Positions 43,626 through 52,865 of a stretch of DNA of 64,000 nucleotides are shown piece after piece. Source of the DNA: JAFDVL01 sp043783625. GTDB lineage: Bacteria; Acidobacteriota; Blastocatellia; RBC074. The stretch is from positions 1-64,000 of the forward strand of contig JAYVZE010000027.1 of NCBI GenBank assembly GCA_043783625.1, in the 5' to 3' direction. The notes under the pieces are model-generated. The model saw only the letters and a program-made list of their open reading frames with translations, had not been told where the DNA came from and ran no database searches. The first letter of the stretch is position 1; the number at the start of each line of letters is the position of its first letter. Made by a program: the position numbers and the translations under genes.

Positions 43626-44242
43626 TTACTCCAGCGGACGGAGCGTCGTCCGTAACGTATTGTCAGGTTTTGGAAAATCAATTCCCTGATAAATTTCAAT
43701 CAATGGCAACTCGCAATCCAACGAATTAATTTTTACAACATCAGATAACGCATTGAACTCACGCTGTAGCCAATCGCCATTTGATTGCTTAATAAATTGC
43801 GTCACATGCGGGCGATGCTGCGCAATCAATAAATATTCGCAGAACTCAGGGATGGATTTGTAGTGCGAGAATTTGTCGCCGCGATCATACGATTCGGTAG
43901 ATTCTGACAAAATCTCAATAAGCAAAGCAGGATTGACGAGAACATCTACGCCGCCGATTTTTACAAATTGCGGGACGCCGTAAAGTGCGGAAGTATCGCC
44001 ATAAAGATAAGGCGGCAGGCTTGGAACTTTGATTCGCATATTGGCAGGAAACATGCGACAACCTCGCGCTCGAAGTTTTGGGTTCAGGAAAGCGATCAGG
44101 TTGACTTCGATGTCAGCGTGATTTTCATTCACACACTCATCTTGAAAATTTCACCATCCCAATATTCCAGCCGCTCATCTGCGTTTTGGTCAAGCTCTAA
44201 ATATTCTTCTAATGAATACCTTAATTTTGGTGGTGCTGACAT
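43626..44242 (-). pseudogene. Uma2 family endonuclease, frameshifted
   Basis: From ATG 44242 the first frame reads MSAPPKLRYSLEEYLELDQN then ..ERLEYWDGEIFKMSV and stops at 44129. The second frame, open from 44132, continues VNENHADIEVNLIAFL, then RIKVPSLPPYLYGDTSALYG, LLIEILSESTESYDRGDKF and PEFCEYLLIAQ. Together they make one ordinary Uma2 protein (about 205 residues) broken by a loss of one base near 44131. The two frames overlap by GTGA, so coupled translation of two halves is conceivable. No slippery sequence is present. The nuclease acidic residues lie in the second part. It is less similar to the paralogs at 36474 and 51277 than they are to each other. Confidence 0.7.
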
Positions 44243-44437
44243 TAATCCTGCCCTATATGAATTCGATGAACTGTAGACAATTCTTTTGAAGATTTTACCT
44301 TTTTCTGTCATTCTTGAAAAGCGTTGTAACGACGCCTGTAATGTCCACGTATAAACATCAAGCACTGTTATCAACCATAACAAACTACAGAAGTAAATTT
44401 TCGCTTCTGACTTAACCTTCAACTTTCAGGAGACTTT

Positions 44438-45793
44438 ATGAATCCAGTTAACCGTCGAGATTTTATTAAGACTTCAGCCGGAGCCGCCACCGGAACTCTG
44501 GGACTGAACCTCACAGCCAAGACCAATGCTCCCAGTGATACTGTTCGCGTGGCTGTCGTCGGCTTGCGCGGACAAGGGGGATCGCACACCTCCAGTTATC
44601 TTAAAATGCCAAACGTTGAGATTGTGGCGCTGTGCGATGTTGACGATGCTCAGTTCGGTAAGCATCTCAAACAGATTGAGGCGGCTGGTAAGCCCAAACC
44701 CAAAACTTATAAAGACATTAGAAAACTGCTCGAAGACAAATCTATTGACGCCGTATCTATTGCGACGCCGAATCACTGGCACTCATTGCAGGCTATCTGG
44801 TCGCTTCAGGCGGGCAAGGACGTTTACTGTGAAAAGCCGGTTTCGCAATCCTACTGGGAAGGCAAACAGGTTGTTGCCGCAGCCAAAAAATACAATAAGC
44901 AAATTATTCAACACGGAACAAATTCACGCTCAGGCGTAGCGGTTCAGGAAGCTGTCCGCAAAATGCAGCATGAAGATTTGCTTGGTGATGTTTATTACTC
45001 ACGGGCACTTTGTTACAAATGGCGGGAAACCATTGGTAAGAAACCTGACGGTCCGGTTCCTGCCGGAGTTGATTACGACATGTGGTGCGGCCCGGCTGCC
45101 AAACATGCCTTCAACGAAAACCGTTTCCACTACAACTGGCATTGGAATTACGAATACGGCAACGGCGACATCGGCAATCAGGGCATCCACGAAATTGATA
45201 TTTCGCGCTGGGGATTAGGCGTCACGCTCCCGACGAAGGTCAGTTCAATGGGTGGACATTTCATGTTCGATGACGACCAGAACACTGCGAACACCCAAAT
45301 GGCGATGCTGGAATTTGATAAGGGCGGCAAGAAAGTCATGATGGTTATCGAAGTTCGCCACTGGATCACCAACAACGAAGCTGGAATCAGTGACAGCCCT
45401 GAACTAAAAATGGGCGCCGCCGGAGGACGTGGAGGCAATACCATTGGGAACATTTTCTACGGTTCCAAAGGCTATCTGGCAATTGAAGGCTACAATAAAT
45501 ACGACAGCTTTCTCGGTAAAAATCAGGAACCCGGTCCGGCCCGAAAAGAGGCGGGAAATAACTGGCAGAACTTCATTGATGTGGTTCGCAGTCGTGATAA
45601 ATCCAAGCAAAATGCTCCCATTGAAGAAGGTCATTATTCGTGCGCCCTGCTCCATCTCTCGAACATCGCGTATCGAACTGGCAGAACCATTAATTTCGAT
45701 CCAGTCAAAGAGGAAATCATCGGCGACAAGGAAGCGCAGGCAATGATGAAGCGTACCTATCGCGCCCCATTTGTAGTTCCTGAAAAAGTTTAG
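44438..45793 (+). CDS. Gfo/Idh/MocA family oxidoreductase, Tat-exported
   Basis: This 451-residue NAD(P)-dependent dehydrogenase has a Tat signal (NRRDFIKTSAGAATGTLGL, twin arginine at 6-7). The Rossmann fold starts VRVAVVGLRGQGG, followed by VEIVALCDVDD, SIATPNHWHS and the catalytic EKPVSQSY. Tat export means the cofactor is bound before export, as in glycosidase-related or glucose-fructose-oxidoreductase-like members. It acts on sugars, substrate unknown. A strong terminator follows at 45814. With the DUF4038, GMC and enolase-superfamily genes downstream, it indicates plant- or microbial-polysaccharide catabolism in this region. Confidence 0.88.
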   Translation: MNPVNRRDFIKTSAGAATGTLGLNLTAKTNAPSDTVRVAVVGLRGQGGSHTSSYLKMPNVEIVALCDVDDAQFGKHLKQIEAAGKPKPKTYKDIRKLLEDKSIDAVSIATPNHWHSLQAIWSLQAGKDVYCEKPVSQSYWEGKQVVAAAKKYNKQIIQHGTNSRSGVAVQEAVRKMQHEDLLGDVYYSRALCYKWRETIGKKPDGPVPAGVDYDMWCGPAAKHAFNENRFHYNWHWNYEYGNGDIGNQGIHEIDISRWGLGVTLPTKVSSMGGHFMFDDDQNTANTQMAMLEFDKGGKKVMMVIEVRHWITNNEAGISDSPELKMGAAGGRGGNTIGNIFYGSKGYLAIEGYNKYDSFLGKNQEPGPARKEAGNNWQNFIDVVRSRDKSKQNAPIEEGHYSCALLHLSNIAYRTGRTINFDPVKEEIIGDKEAQAMMKRTYRAPFVVPEKV

Positions 45794-45813
45794 CTAAAAC
45801 TTGAAATTCGATC

Positions 45814-45845
45814 AAATGGGCAGTCCTGAGGGCTGCCCATTTTTT
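45814..45845 (+). terminator. intrinsic terminator after Gfo/Idh gene
   Basis: AAATGGGCAG (45814-45823) pairs with CTGCCCATTT (45833-45842) over a 9-base loop and runs into TTTTT. It lies 21 bases after the stop codon. Confidence 0.8.
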
Positions 45846-46000
45846 AGTTACGATTTTAATTTTGCATTGTTGCGGGATTCCCCGGAGCTTCCTGCTTTGC
45901 CACCAGTGCTTCACACCCCGGACAATTCCTGCCCTGCAATTGTGTTATAGTAATAATAGTTCCCCCTACAATTTATTGATCCATGACAAGGAGAAACATC

Positions 46001-46291
46001 ATGCAACATTTGAAAGCAGGCAAATTTATAATTACGTTTCTGTTGGTTTGTTTTCTGACGCTCAGCGTTATTCCTGTGGCTCAGGCACATCCGACTCTGC
46101 AACGAAATCGTGAAGCCGGAAAGAAAAAAGCCGCGAAACGCATTGGCATAGGTTCGGCCATCGGTGCCGGCTTGGGCGGGCTGATTAGAGGGCGTAAAGG
46201 CGCATTAATAGGAGCAGGCGCAGGGGCTGGAGGCGGTGCGGCATATCACGTCCATAAAAAACGTCAGTACAGAAAACGGTCGCGCCGATAA
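46001..46291 (+). CDS. small exported glycine-zipper protein
   Basis: This 96-residue protein begins at ATG 46001, which has AAGGAG seven bases upstream; an ATG at 45983 lies before that site and is not used. The signal peptide (about 8-30) ends VIPVAQA/H. The mature part is very basic (REAGKKKAAKR) around a glycine zipper (IGIGSAIGAGLGGLIRG, LIGAGAGAGGGAAYHV) and ends in a Lys/Arg-rich tail. Glycine-zipper segments insert in or span membranes. Related small proteins are common in Acidobacteria with no known role. It converges on the HslV-like gene with a 4-base gap. Confidence 0.75.
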   Translation: MQHLKAGKFIITFLLVCFLTLSVIPVAQAHPTLQRNREAGKKKAAKRIGIGSAIGAGLGGLIRGRKGALIGAGAGAGGGAAYHVHKKRQYRKRSRR

Positions 46292-46295
46292 AACA

Positions 46296-46880
46296 TTAGG
46301 ACTTACCCTTCCTTAATTTTAGCGTGAATGTCTGGATCGGAGCACCTGTCGAGTCATCAAATTCGGTTGCGGCTTGCACGGCAAGTTCCGCGACTTCTAC
46401 TGCGCTGCGATTTGTATCATAGGCAGCAAACAATGCGCCTAAGGCAAAGTCACCACCCGATCCAGACGCATAAAATTTAGTAAATTCCTGCACATAGCGA
46501 TAAGAATCTACGCCAAAGATTCCAGGTTGACTCGCAATTAAAGCGCGGCTGCGTGACGATTCAAACGAATCATCTTCATGTTTTGAGGGATTCAGAAAAT
46601 ATTTATCCTTCAGGATTTTATGGAGTTCATTCCAGACGCGAAAAATTTCTACGACTGAAGTGAGTTTAACTTTTGCCCCTTTACGCGTAAAAAATTCCCG
46701 AATGGCAAGGTCGGCGGTCGCCGAACCTGAGAGTGCAATATAATTATCACCCACCTGAAAAATCTTTTTATGATTCACGATATAGGCGGCTGATTCCTTT
46801 GTGTAGTCCTCATATTTCGTTAAAGTGTCTGCTGCAATAACGACTTGTCCGGCTTTCTTTACTACGACGATTGTTGTCAT
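46296..46880 (-). CDS. HslV-like proteasome-family (Ntn hydrolase) peptidase, stand-alone
   Basis: This 194-residue protein starts MTTIVVVKKAGQVVIAAD. After Met removal Thr becomes N-terminal, as in HslV and proteasome beta subunits. The Asp of AADTL, the Lys of VNHKKIF and the SGSGGDFALGALFAAYD loop match the catalytic and substrate-site features of HslV. ATG 46880 is chosen over 46889 so that Thr follows Met. HslV is usually about 175 residues and encoded beside the unfoldase HslU; none is near here. An insert (about 85-120, DKYFLNPSKHEDDS) is not found in HslV. It may be a divergent orphan like Anbu/BPH-type proteasome relatives. Confidence 0.78.
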   Translation of the reverse strand: MTTIVVVKKAGQVVIAADTLTKYEDYTKESAAYIVNHKKIFQVGDNYIALSGSATADLAIREFFTRKGAKVKLTSVVEIFRVWNELHKILKDKYFLNPSKHEDDSFESSRSRALIASQPGIFGVDSYRYVQEFTKFYASGSGGDFALGALFAAYDTNRSAVEVAELAVQAATEFDDSTGAPIQTFTLKLRKGKS

Positions 46881-47020
46881 AAAATTCAATAAAATTAGTA
46901 ATGTTAGTCAAATGAAGAATGAAAACCATCTATCCCAAATAACCGGTTGTAAGGATACAGAATTATGATCCGGTAATTCTTTGCTCAGACTACTGCCTAT
47001 TTTTTCTCAGGAATTCATCT

Positions 47021-48610
47021 ATGCGAATCTACGCCCTTTTGCTAAGTATTGTTTTGCTCTTGCTCTCTTCCCTTGCCTCAGCCCAAGCCGTCCCGCAATG
47101 GGGACGCTGGGAAAAGAGCTTTGCGGCAAATCCAAACACTGCGCCCGATCCAACCATCGGGTTGATTGTCAGACTGACTTCTCCACACGGGAAAATTCAT
47201 AAAGTCTCGGCGTTTTGGGATGGAGGCAAAATCTGGCGCGTCAGATTTATGCCGGATGAGACGGGCAGATGGAAGTATCGCACCATTGCTTTTCCCGATT
47301 ACGCGGGCTTGAATGCGCAGCGCGGGACATTCATTTGCCGTCGAACAAAAAGTGAAAATCGTTTTATCCAGCACGGCTCCGTGCGCATCGCAAAAGCCGG
47401 AACGCATCTTGAACACGCCGACGGAACTCCATTTTTCTGGCTTGCAGATACCGTTTGGAATGGCGCGTTAAAATCCACCCCAAGTGATTGGAATACATTT
47501 CTTGCTGATCGGGTCACTAAAAAATTTACGGCGATTCAATTCGTGACAACCCAGTGGGGCAGTGTCCCCGTAAATTTAGAAGGCGAGGTTGCCTTCACAG
47601 GTAAAGAGAAAATCCAACTTAACCCCGCCTTCTTCAAGCGGATGGATGACCGGATTGATGCCCTCAATGCGAAAGGCTTGCTGGCTGTACCAGTGTTGTT
47701 ATGGGCGAATAAACGCGAAGATAATCCCGGCTGGTATTTGCCCGAAGATCAAATTATTTTGCTGGAGAAATATCTGGTCGCTCGTTACGGAGCGCATCAC
47801 GTAGTTTGGATTCCGGCGGGTGATACAAGCTATAAAGATGTAAATGGCGAGAAATGGCGAAGAATTTGTCGCGCCGTTTTTGATGGCACCAGTCACGCGC
47901 CAATCGTGATGCATCCGCAGGGAATGGAATCCTATTTTGAGAATTACAAAAATGAAAAATGGGCTGATATGATTGGTTATCAAAGCGGTCACGGCGATAA
48001 CGACAATACTTTAAAATGGATTCATTCGGGGCCGATTTCGACTGAAGCAAAACAGCTCCCGGCCAAACCATTTATTAATTTAGAGCCTCCATACGAAGAT
48101 CATATCGCGTATCACTCCAAGTCACGACATACTGATTTTACGGTGCGACGTGCCTCTTATTGGAGCTTACTGAATGCGCCGACGGCAGGATTAACGTATG
48201 GCGCACACGGCGTCTGGAGTTGGGAAACAGAAGCCAAAGAGCCGTTAATCCATGGAGGTACGGGCATTGCCAAGCCCTGGTTTGCAGCGATGAAAATGCC
48301 CGGCAGCGAGCAGATGAAATATCTGCATGAATTTTTCGCTTCCATCAAGTGGTGGGAACTGCGCCCCGATAATTCGCTCGTTGAATTGCCATCAAACGAC
48401 CCGGCGAAATATATTTCAGCTTCAAAAAACAACGAGGTCGCAATTGTTTATCTACCCGTTGGCGGTGAAATCTCCATTAAAACTAACATCATAAAAGCCG
48501 AGTGGTTCAATCCGCGTACCGGGCAAATCCAGGCAGCAGAATCTACTCAAAATAAATTTCACGCCCCCGATGAAAAGGACTGGGTGCTAAAACTACATCT
48601 CAAAAAATGA
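47021..48610 (+). CDS. DUF5060/DUF4038 glycoside-hydrolase-like secreted protein
   Basis: This 529-residue secreted protein has a signal peptide (about 1-22, LLLSIVLLLLSSLASAQ). A small beta domain (about 25-110, WGRWEKSFAANPN to RGTFICRR) resembles DUF5060. A TIM-barrel DUF4038 domain follows: FFWLADTVWNGALKSTPSDW, VPVLLWANKRED, VWIPAGDTSYKD, GYQSGHGDND and INLEPPYEDH. A C-terminal collagen-binding-like beta domain ends the protein. Proteins of this type include apiosidases and other pectin side-chain hydrolases (GH140-like). It is coupled to the next gene by ATGA overlap at 48607. Confidence 0.85.
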   Translation: MRIYALLLSIVLLLLSSLASAQAVPQWGRWEKSFAANPNTAPDPTIGLIVRLTSPHGKIHKVSAFWDGGKIWRVRFMPDETGRWKYRTIAFPDYAGLNAQRGTFICRRTKSENRFIQHGSVRIAKAGTHLEHADGTPFFWLADTVWNGALKSTPSDWNTFLADRVTKKFTAIQFVTTQWGSVPVNLEGEVAFTGKEKIQLNPAFFKRMDDRIDALNAKGLLAVPVLLWANKREDNPGWYLPEDQIILLEKYLVARYGAHHVVWIPAGDTSYKDVNGEKWRRICRAVFDGTSHAPIVMHPQGMESYFENYKNEKWADMIGYQSGHGDNDNTLKWIHSGPISTEAKQLPAKPFINLEPPYEDHIAYHSKSRHTDFTVRRASYWSLLNAPTAGLTYGAHGVWSWETEAKEPLIHGGTGIAKPWFAAMKMPGSEQMKYLHEFFASIKWWELRPDNSLVELPSNDPAKYISASKNNEVAIVYLPVGGEISIKTNIIKAEWFNPRTGQIQAAESTQNKFHAPDEKDWVLKLHLKK

Positions 48611-49590
48611 AAAAGCCAAAACCCTACGATCAGGCTTTCAAATATCTGGCTGAACAAGACCCCACGGCGTTATTGATTCTATTGGGGGCGTTGAAGCCGG
48701 AGCAGAAAGTAACCATCGAATTATTACCAAACGAAGTGACTGTTTCGGCGAAGTTGCCGGATTCGGTCTATCTGGTAAAAACCAAAAATGAGCCGTCAAG
48801 AATTGTTCATATTGAAGCGCAGACAGAATATGATCCCAAAATGCCCCGGCGGATGACGGATTACGCGCTGCGTTTATGGATCAAATATAACTTAGCGGTG
48901 GAAAGTTATTTACTACTTCTCACCCCGCGCAAAGTCCCGCAGAAAATCCCCGATAAATTTCAATTCGTAGCCGGAAGCCTTGCTGTCCGACTCCATTATC
49001 AAGTGATTTCGATCTGGGAAGTCTCAGCCCGCAAGGCACTGGCTCTCAATAAATTAGACTTGCTACCTTTCATTCCACTAATGAAAGGAGGTCATCTCGC
49101 CATTGCTGACATCGCTCGTGCCATTGAAAATATTGACGATGACCAGCGTCAGCGTGAATTAGATTTACATTTCGTCATCTTGAGCGGCTTGCGTTATACT
49201 CAAAACGAATTTCTTGAATTTTTAGGGAGTGCCAATATGATTCCAATCACTTATGAGTTAGCAAAACAATCTTCGACTTTTAGAGCCATGGTCAAAGACG
49301 TGAAACAGGAAGCACGCGGGAAAGGCCGAGCCGAAGGGCTTGCTGAAGGGCTTGCCGAAGGACGCGCTGAAGCCGTTGCGGGGTTGCTCAGAAAACTGGC
49401 GGCGCAGCGATTTCCCGACCTCTCCATCGGGTCAGAACTCGACCGGATTCGGAATGCTGAGGCGTTAGAGCAACTGTGCTTGCAGGTCAGCACCATGAGA
49501 AGCTCAAAGGTTTTATTACAACAAATTTCACAACTCGTAGAAACCGACAAACAACCTAAGGTAAAGAAAAATGGCGCAAGCAAAAAGTAA
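48607..49590 (+). CDS. Rpn family PD-(D/E)XK nuclease/putative transposase (DUF4351 tail)
   Basis: This 327-residue protein begins KPYDQAFKYLAEQDPTALL and has the Rpn core. RIVHIEAQTEYDP gives the E-x-Q variant of the catalytic E-x-K, and RMTDYALRLWIKYNLAVESY follows. The C-terminal half contains a tandem GRAEGLAEGLAEGRAEA stretch (DNA 49320-49375) and a DUF4351-like helical end (LLRKLAAQRFPDLS). Rpn proteins promote RecA-independent recombination and often carry such repeat linkers that vary in length. It overlaps the DUF4038 gene by 4 bases and the GMC gene by 20 bases, which is unusual for an independent mobile gene. Confidence 0.8.
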   Translation: MKKPKPYDQAFKYLAEQDPTALLILLGALKPEQKVTIELLPNEVTVSAKLPDSVYLVKTKNEPSRIVHIEAQTEYDPKMPRRMTDYALRLWIKYNLAVESYLLLLTPRKVPQKIPDKFQFVAGSLAVRLHYQVISIWEVSARKALALNKLDLLPFIPLMKGGHLAIADIARAIENIDDDQRQRELDLHFVILSGLRYTQNEFLEFLGSANMIPITYELAKQSSTFRAMVKDVKQEARGKGRAEGLAEGLAEGRAEAVAGLLRKLAAQRFPDLSIGSELDRIRNAEALEQLCLQVSTMRSSKVLLQQISQLVETDKQPKVKKNGASKK

Positions 49591-51277
49591 TGTCTATGAC
49601 GCAATCGTCGTCGGCTCCGGCGCAACCGGGGGCTGGGCGGCAAAAGAACTTACCGAACGCGGTCTGCGTGTCATCGTTCTGGAAGCCGGGCGCAAGCTTG
49701 ATCCAGCCAAAGATTACACGATGCTCAAGGAGCCGTACGAAGTAAAATATCGCGGTCTCAAAGATCAACAGGAAATTTATAAAGCGCGTCAGCCGATCCA
49801 ATCCAAATGCTATGCGTGTGGCGAATACTCACACCAGTTTTTTGTGGACGACATTGATAATCCCTACACGACTGCAACGGGCAAAGGCTTTGACTGGATT
49901 CGCGGGCGACAGGTCGGCGGACGCACTTTGCAATGGGGACGCCAATGCTATCGTTTTTCAGATTACGATTTTAAAGCTGCGAGCCGTGATGGATTCGGTG
50001 AAGACTGGCCGATTAGTTATAACGAGCTGAAGCCTTATTACGAACACGTAGAAAAATTCATCGGGATCAGCGGCACGACTGAAAACATTGACGTTCTACC
50101 CGATTCAGTATACTTGCCGGGAATGGCACTGACCTGTTCTGAAAATATGCTCCGGCAAGCCGTCGAGAAAAATTGGCATGATCGCCGCGTCATTATTGGT
50201 CGTGTCGCGATTCTGACCAAAGCGCACAACGGTCGCGCCGCTTGTCATTATTGCGGTCATTGCGAACGCGGCTGTGATACGCATTCTTATTTCAGCTCGC
50301 CCGGTTCAACGTTACCGGCGGCTGCCAAAACCGGACGCCTGACACTGCGCCCGAATTCAGTCGCGTCACATCTCATCATTGATACGAATACGGGTCAGGC
50401 AAAAGGCGTGGCGTTCATTGACCAGAACACGAAAAAAGCGCAGGAAGTTTTTGCCAAAGTTGTCATGTTGTGCGCTTCGACGATTGAATCTACACGGTTG
50501 TTATTGAATTCGCACACGCGCCAACATGCAGAAGGCTACGGCAATTCTTCGGGAACGCTCGGACGTTATTTGATGGATCACACGTATGCCGTTGGGATGG
50601 GCGGCACTATTCCGAAAGCGGCGGAATTCCCGTACCGCAATGATGACGGACGAAACAATGGAATTTACATTCCCAGATTTCGCAACGTCAAAGAAAAATC
50701 CAAGGACTTCCTGCGCGGTTATGGCATTCAGGCAGGAGCGCAAAAAGGCTTAACGCCGACGCATATTCACGAAGCGATGGGCTTTGGCTCAGAGTTAAAA
50801 CGATTGATCCGCGAGACTCCTGACGCGCCTCCATTCTGGATGGGAGCCTTTGGCGAAATGCTTCCGCGCGAAACCAATCGCGTCACAATCAACAAAAATA
50901 AAAAAGATGCGTGGGGAATTCCGGTCGCTCACGTTGATTGCCAGCATTCCGAAAATGAAGAAGCCATGGCGAAAGATCAATTGCGGGCAATGGAAGAAAT
51001 GGTCACATCCGCAGACTGGAAAATTTCATACAAGAACGACAAGATGGCGAATCCAGGGCTGTGCATTCACGAAGTCGGCACAGCACGGATGGGCAACGAT
51101 CCGAAAAAATCTGTTCTCAATAAGCACAATCAATTGCACGAAGCAAAAAATGTTTTCGTGACGGATGGCGCAAGCTTCGTCTCACAAGGCTGCCAGAATC
51201 CGACGCTGACGATGATGGCACTGACGGCGCGGGCGTGTGAATATATTGTTGAGGAATCGAAGAAAGGTAATTTGTGA
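49571..51277 (+). CDS. GMC family FAD oxidoreductase
   Basis: This 568-residue protein has an FAD-binding Rossmann motif at the N-terminus (DAIVVGSGATGGWAAKELTE, VIVLEAG) and the GMC C-terminal block HEVGTARMGNDP, with NVFVTDGASFVSQGCQNPTL. The active-site His and Asn of GMC enzymes map there. Two Cys-rich patches (CYACGEYS; CHYCGHCERGCDTHSY) resemble those of gluconate-2-dehydrogenase-like members and may hold a metal or disulfide. It oxidises sugars or polyols with an unknown acceptor. No signal peptide is visible. The gene overlaps both neighbours (Rpn by 20 bases, Uma2 at its stop). Confidence 0.88.
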   Translation: MAQAKSNVYDAIVVGSGATGGWAAKELTERGLRVIVLEAGRKLDPAKDYTMLKEPYEVKYRGLKDQQEIYKARQPIQSKCYACGEYSHQFFVDDIDNPYTTATGKGFDWIRGRQVGGRTLQWGRQCYRFSDYDFKAASRDGFGEDWPISYNELKPYYEHVEKFIGISGTTENIDVLPDSVYLPGMALTCSENMLRQAVEKNWHDRRVIIGRVAILTKAHNGRAACHYCGHCERGCDTHSYFSSPGSTLPAAAKTGRLTLRPNSVASHLIIDTNTGQAKGVAFIDQNTKKAQEVFAKVVMLCASTIESTRLLLNSHTRQHAEGYGNSSGTLGRYLMDHTYAVGMGGTIPKAAEFPYRNDDGRNNGIYIPRFRNVKEKSKDFLRGYGIQAGAQKGLTPTHIHEAMGFGSELKRLIRETPDAPPFWMGAFGEMLPRETNRVTINKNKKDAWGIPVAHVDCQHSENEEAMAKDQLRAMEEMVTSADWKISYKNDKMANPGLCIHEVGTARMGNDPKKSVLNKHNQLHEAKNVFVTDGASFVSQGCQNPTLTMMALTARACEYIVEESKKGNL

Positions 51278-51951
51278 TGAGCGTTAGAACTGCGAAACAC
51301 TTAATTAATGTGAGCCATTTGGAATTCATGGCGGAAATGCCACCTGGTTCACGTCTTCAATTACCAAATGTTTCCTGGACTGATTACGAATATTTACTTG
51401 GAGAAATAAACGACAGCAGTTGTGTCCGAATCAGTTACGATAAAGGAGGCTTGGAACTTATGACGCTGTCCCCAAAGCACGAAATTATCAAAGTACTCTT
51501 CACCCATATTTTATCCGTATTAACTGAAGAGCTTGAGATGGCATTGATTAGCCTTGGCTCAACGACTTTTAAATTACCAACCGAAGCACGCGGAACTGAA
51601 CCAGATGATTGTTTTTACATTCGACGTGCTGAATTGATTGAAGAAAAAGAAACCATTGACCTAGCCCTTGATCCGGGGCCGGATTTAGTATTGGAAGTTG
51701 ATCTCTCTCATCCTTCGCTTGATAAATTCCCCATTTATGCCAGCTTGGATGTGACGGAAATCTGGCGTTATGACGGAGAATCCATCCATTTTTATTTATT
51801 GACAAACGGAGCCTATGACGAAATTCCTTCGAGTGATTTATTTCCATTTTTGACGCCGAAGACTTTGAGTGAATTCTTACTCCCGGGAAAATTGCGCGAT
51901 ATAAATAAATTGAAAAAAGCTTTTCGCCAGTGGGTAAACGCAAACAAGTAA
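51277..51951 (+). CDS. Uma2 family endonuclease (DUF820)
   Basis: This 224-residue paralog of the protein at 36474 shares the same block order: MPPGSRLQLPNVSWTDYEYL, VRISYDKGGLELMTLSPKHE, LGSTTFKL, GTEPDDCFYIRR, PGPDLVLEVDLSHPS and YASLDVTEIWRYD. The PD-(D/E)XK acidic residues are the Asp of EPDD and the Glu of LVLEVD. The ATG at 51277 overlaps the GMC stop (TGATG); a GTG at 51274 is the alternative. The following metal transporter begins in its stop (TAATG). It thus sits in the middle of a tightly packed operon, unlike typical orphan Uma2 genes. Confidence 0.85.
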   Translation: MSVRTAKHLINVSHLEFMAEMPPGSRLQLPNVSWTDYEYLLGEINDSSCVRISYDKGGLELMTLSPKHEIIKVLFTHILSVLTEELEMALISLGSTTFKLPTEARGTEPDDCFYIRRAELIEEKETIDLALDPGPDLVLEVDLSHPSLDKFPIYASLDVTEIWRYDGESIHFYLLTNGAYDEIPSSDLFPFLTPKTLSEFLLPGKLRDINKLKKAFRQWVNANK

Positions 51952-52859
51952 TGGAGAAAAATCATACAAATCAAGACTACAAAAAAGGAGTCCAGCGCGT
52001 CCTCCTCATCACACTTGTCCTGAATATCATTGTCGTCATCGGCAAATTCATTGCCGGATTCCTGTCCGGTTCGCTCAGCGTCATCAGCGATGCCGTACAT
52101 TCATCCGTAGATTCTCTCAATAACATTGTCGGCTTAGTCGTCATGAAATATGCCACGGCCGAACCTGACGAAGAACATCCGTACGGTCACGCGAAATTTG
52201 AAACGCTCGCGGCGTTTGCGATTGCGGGATTTCTTTTTGTCACTTGTTATCAAATCTCTATCAGTGCTATTTCGCGGATCATTACTCCTTCGACGACTCC
52301 ACCTGAAATCAGTTACCTGACGATTGGAGTGATGGTCACGACCATCATCGTCAATATTTTCGTCACAGTGTATGAGCACCGCGAAGGCAAGCGGTTGAAG
52401 AGTGAATTTTTAATCGCCGACGCCGGGCACACCAAAAGCGATGTACTGGTCAGTTGTTCAGTCCTCACCGGATTAGGAGTCGTCAAGCTCGGTTATGTTT
52501 GGATTGATCCATTCATCGCACTTGGTGTAGCGTTTGTCATTGCGTGGAACGGATACAAAATTTTCAAGGCGACGGTTCCGGTGCTGGTTGACGCTGCGCC
52601 TGTGCCTTCGGTAAAAATTGCAGAGATCGTCAACAATACGCCGGGAGTTCATTCTGCTCACGACATTCGTTCACGCACGTTAGGCAATGGAATGTTTATC
52701 GAAATGCATTTGCACGTCGAACCAAACATCGAAGGCGATCACATTAAGACTCACGATTTAACCGAAGAAGTGGAACGCCGATTAGAAAAAGAATTCGGAC
52801 ATGTCGTCGCTACCATTCACGTTGAACCATTAGCAAGGCACGAAAAAAGCTGGCAGTGA
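51951..52859 (+). CDS. cation diffusion facilitator (CDF) metal exporter
   Basis: This 302-residue inner-membrane protein has about six hydrophobic helices. It shows the CDF metal-site residues (SVISDAVHSSVDSLNN in helix 2; DAGHTKSDVLVS in helix 5) and the loop HPYGHAKFETLAAF. The cytoplasmic C-terminal domain (about 210-300, VHSAHDIRSRT, EMHLHVEP, HVVATIHVEP-like) is typical of zinc/iron exporters. ATG 51951 overlaps the Uma2 stop by one base. It is the last gene of the run from 47021. Expected cargo is Zn2+ or Fe2+. Confidence 0.88.
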   Translation: MEKNHTNQDYKKGVQRVLLITLVLNIIVVIGKFIAGFLSGSLSVISDAVHSSVDSLNNIVGLVVMKYATAEPDEEHPYGHAKFETLAAFAIAGFLFVTCYQISISAISRIITPSTTPPEISYLTIGVMVTTIIVNIFVTVYEHREGKRLKSEFLIADAGHTKSDVLVSCSVLTGLGVVKLGYVWIDPFIALGVAFVIAWNGYKIFKATVPVLVDAAPVPSVKIAEIVNNTPGVHSAHDIRSRTLGNGMFIEMHLHVEPNIEGDHIKTHDLTEEVERRLEKEFGHVVATIHVEPLARHEKSWQ

Positions 52860-52865
52860 TAGACT

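Noticed and set aside
44129..44132. programmed frameshift in the Uma2 gene
   Set aside because: There is no slippery heptamer or downstream structure; a simple one-base loss is enough.
49320..49375. short repeat array as CRISPR
   Set aside because: It has a codon-period repeat inside a coding frame, with no spacers.
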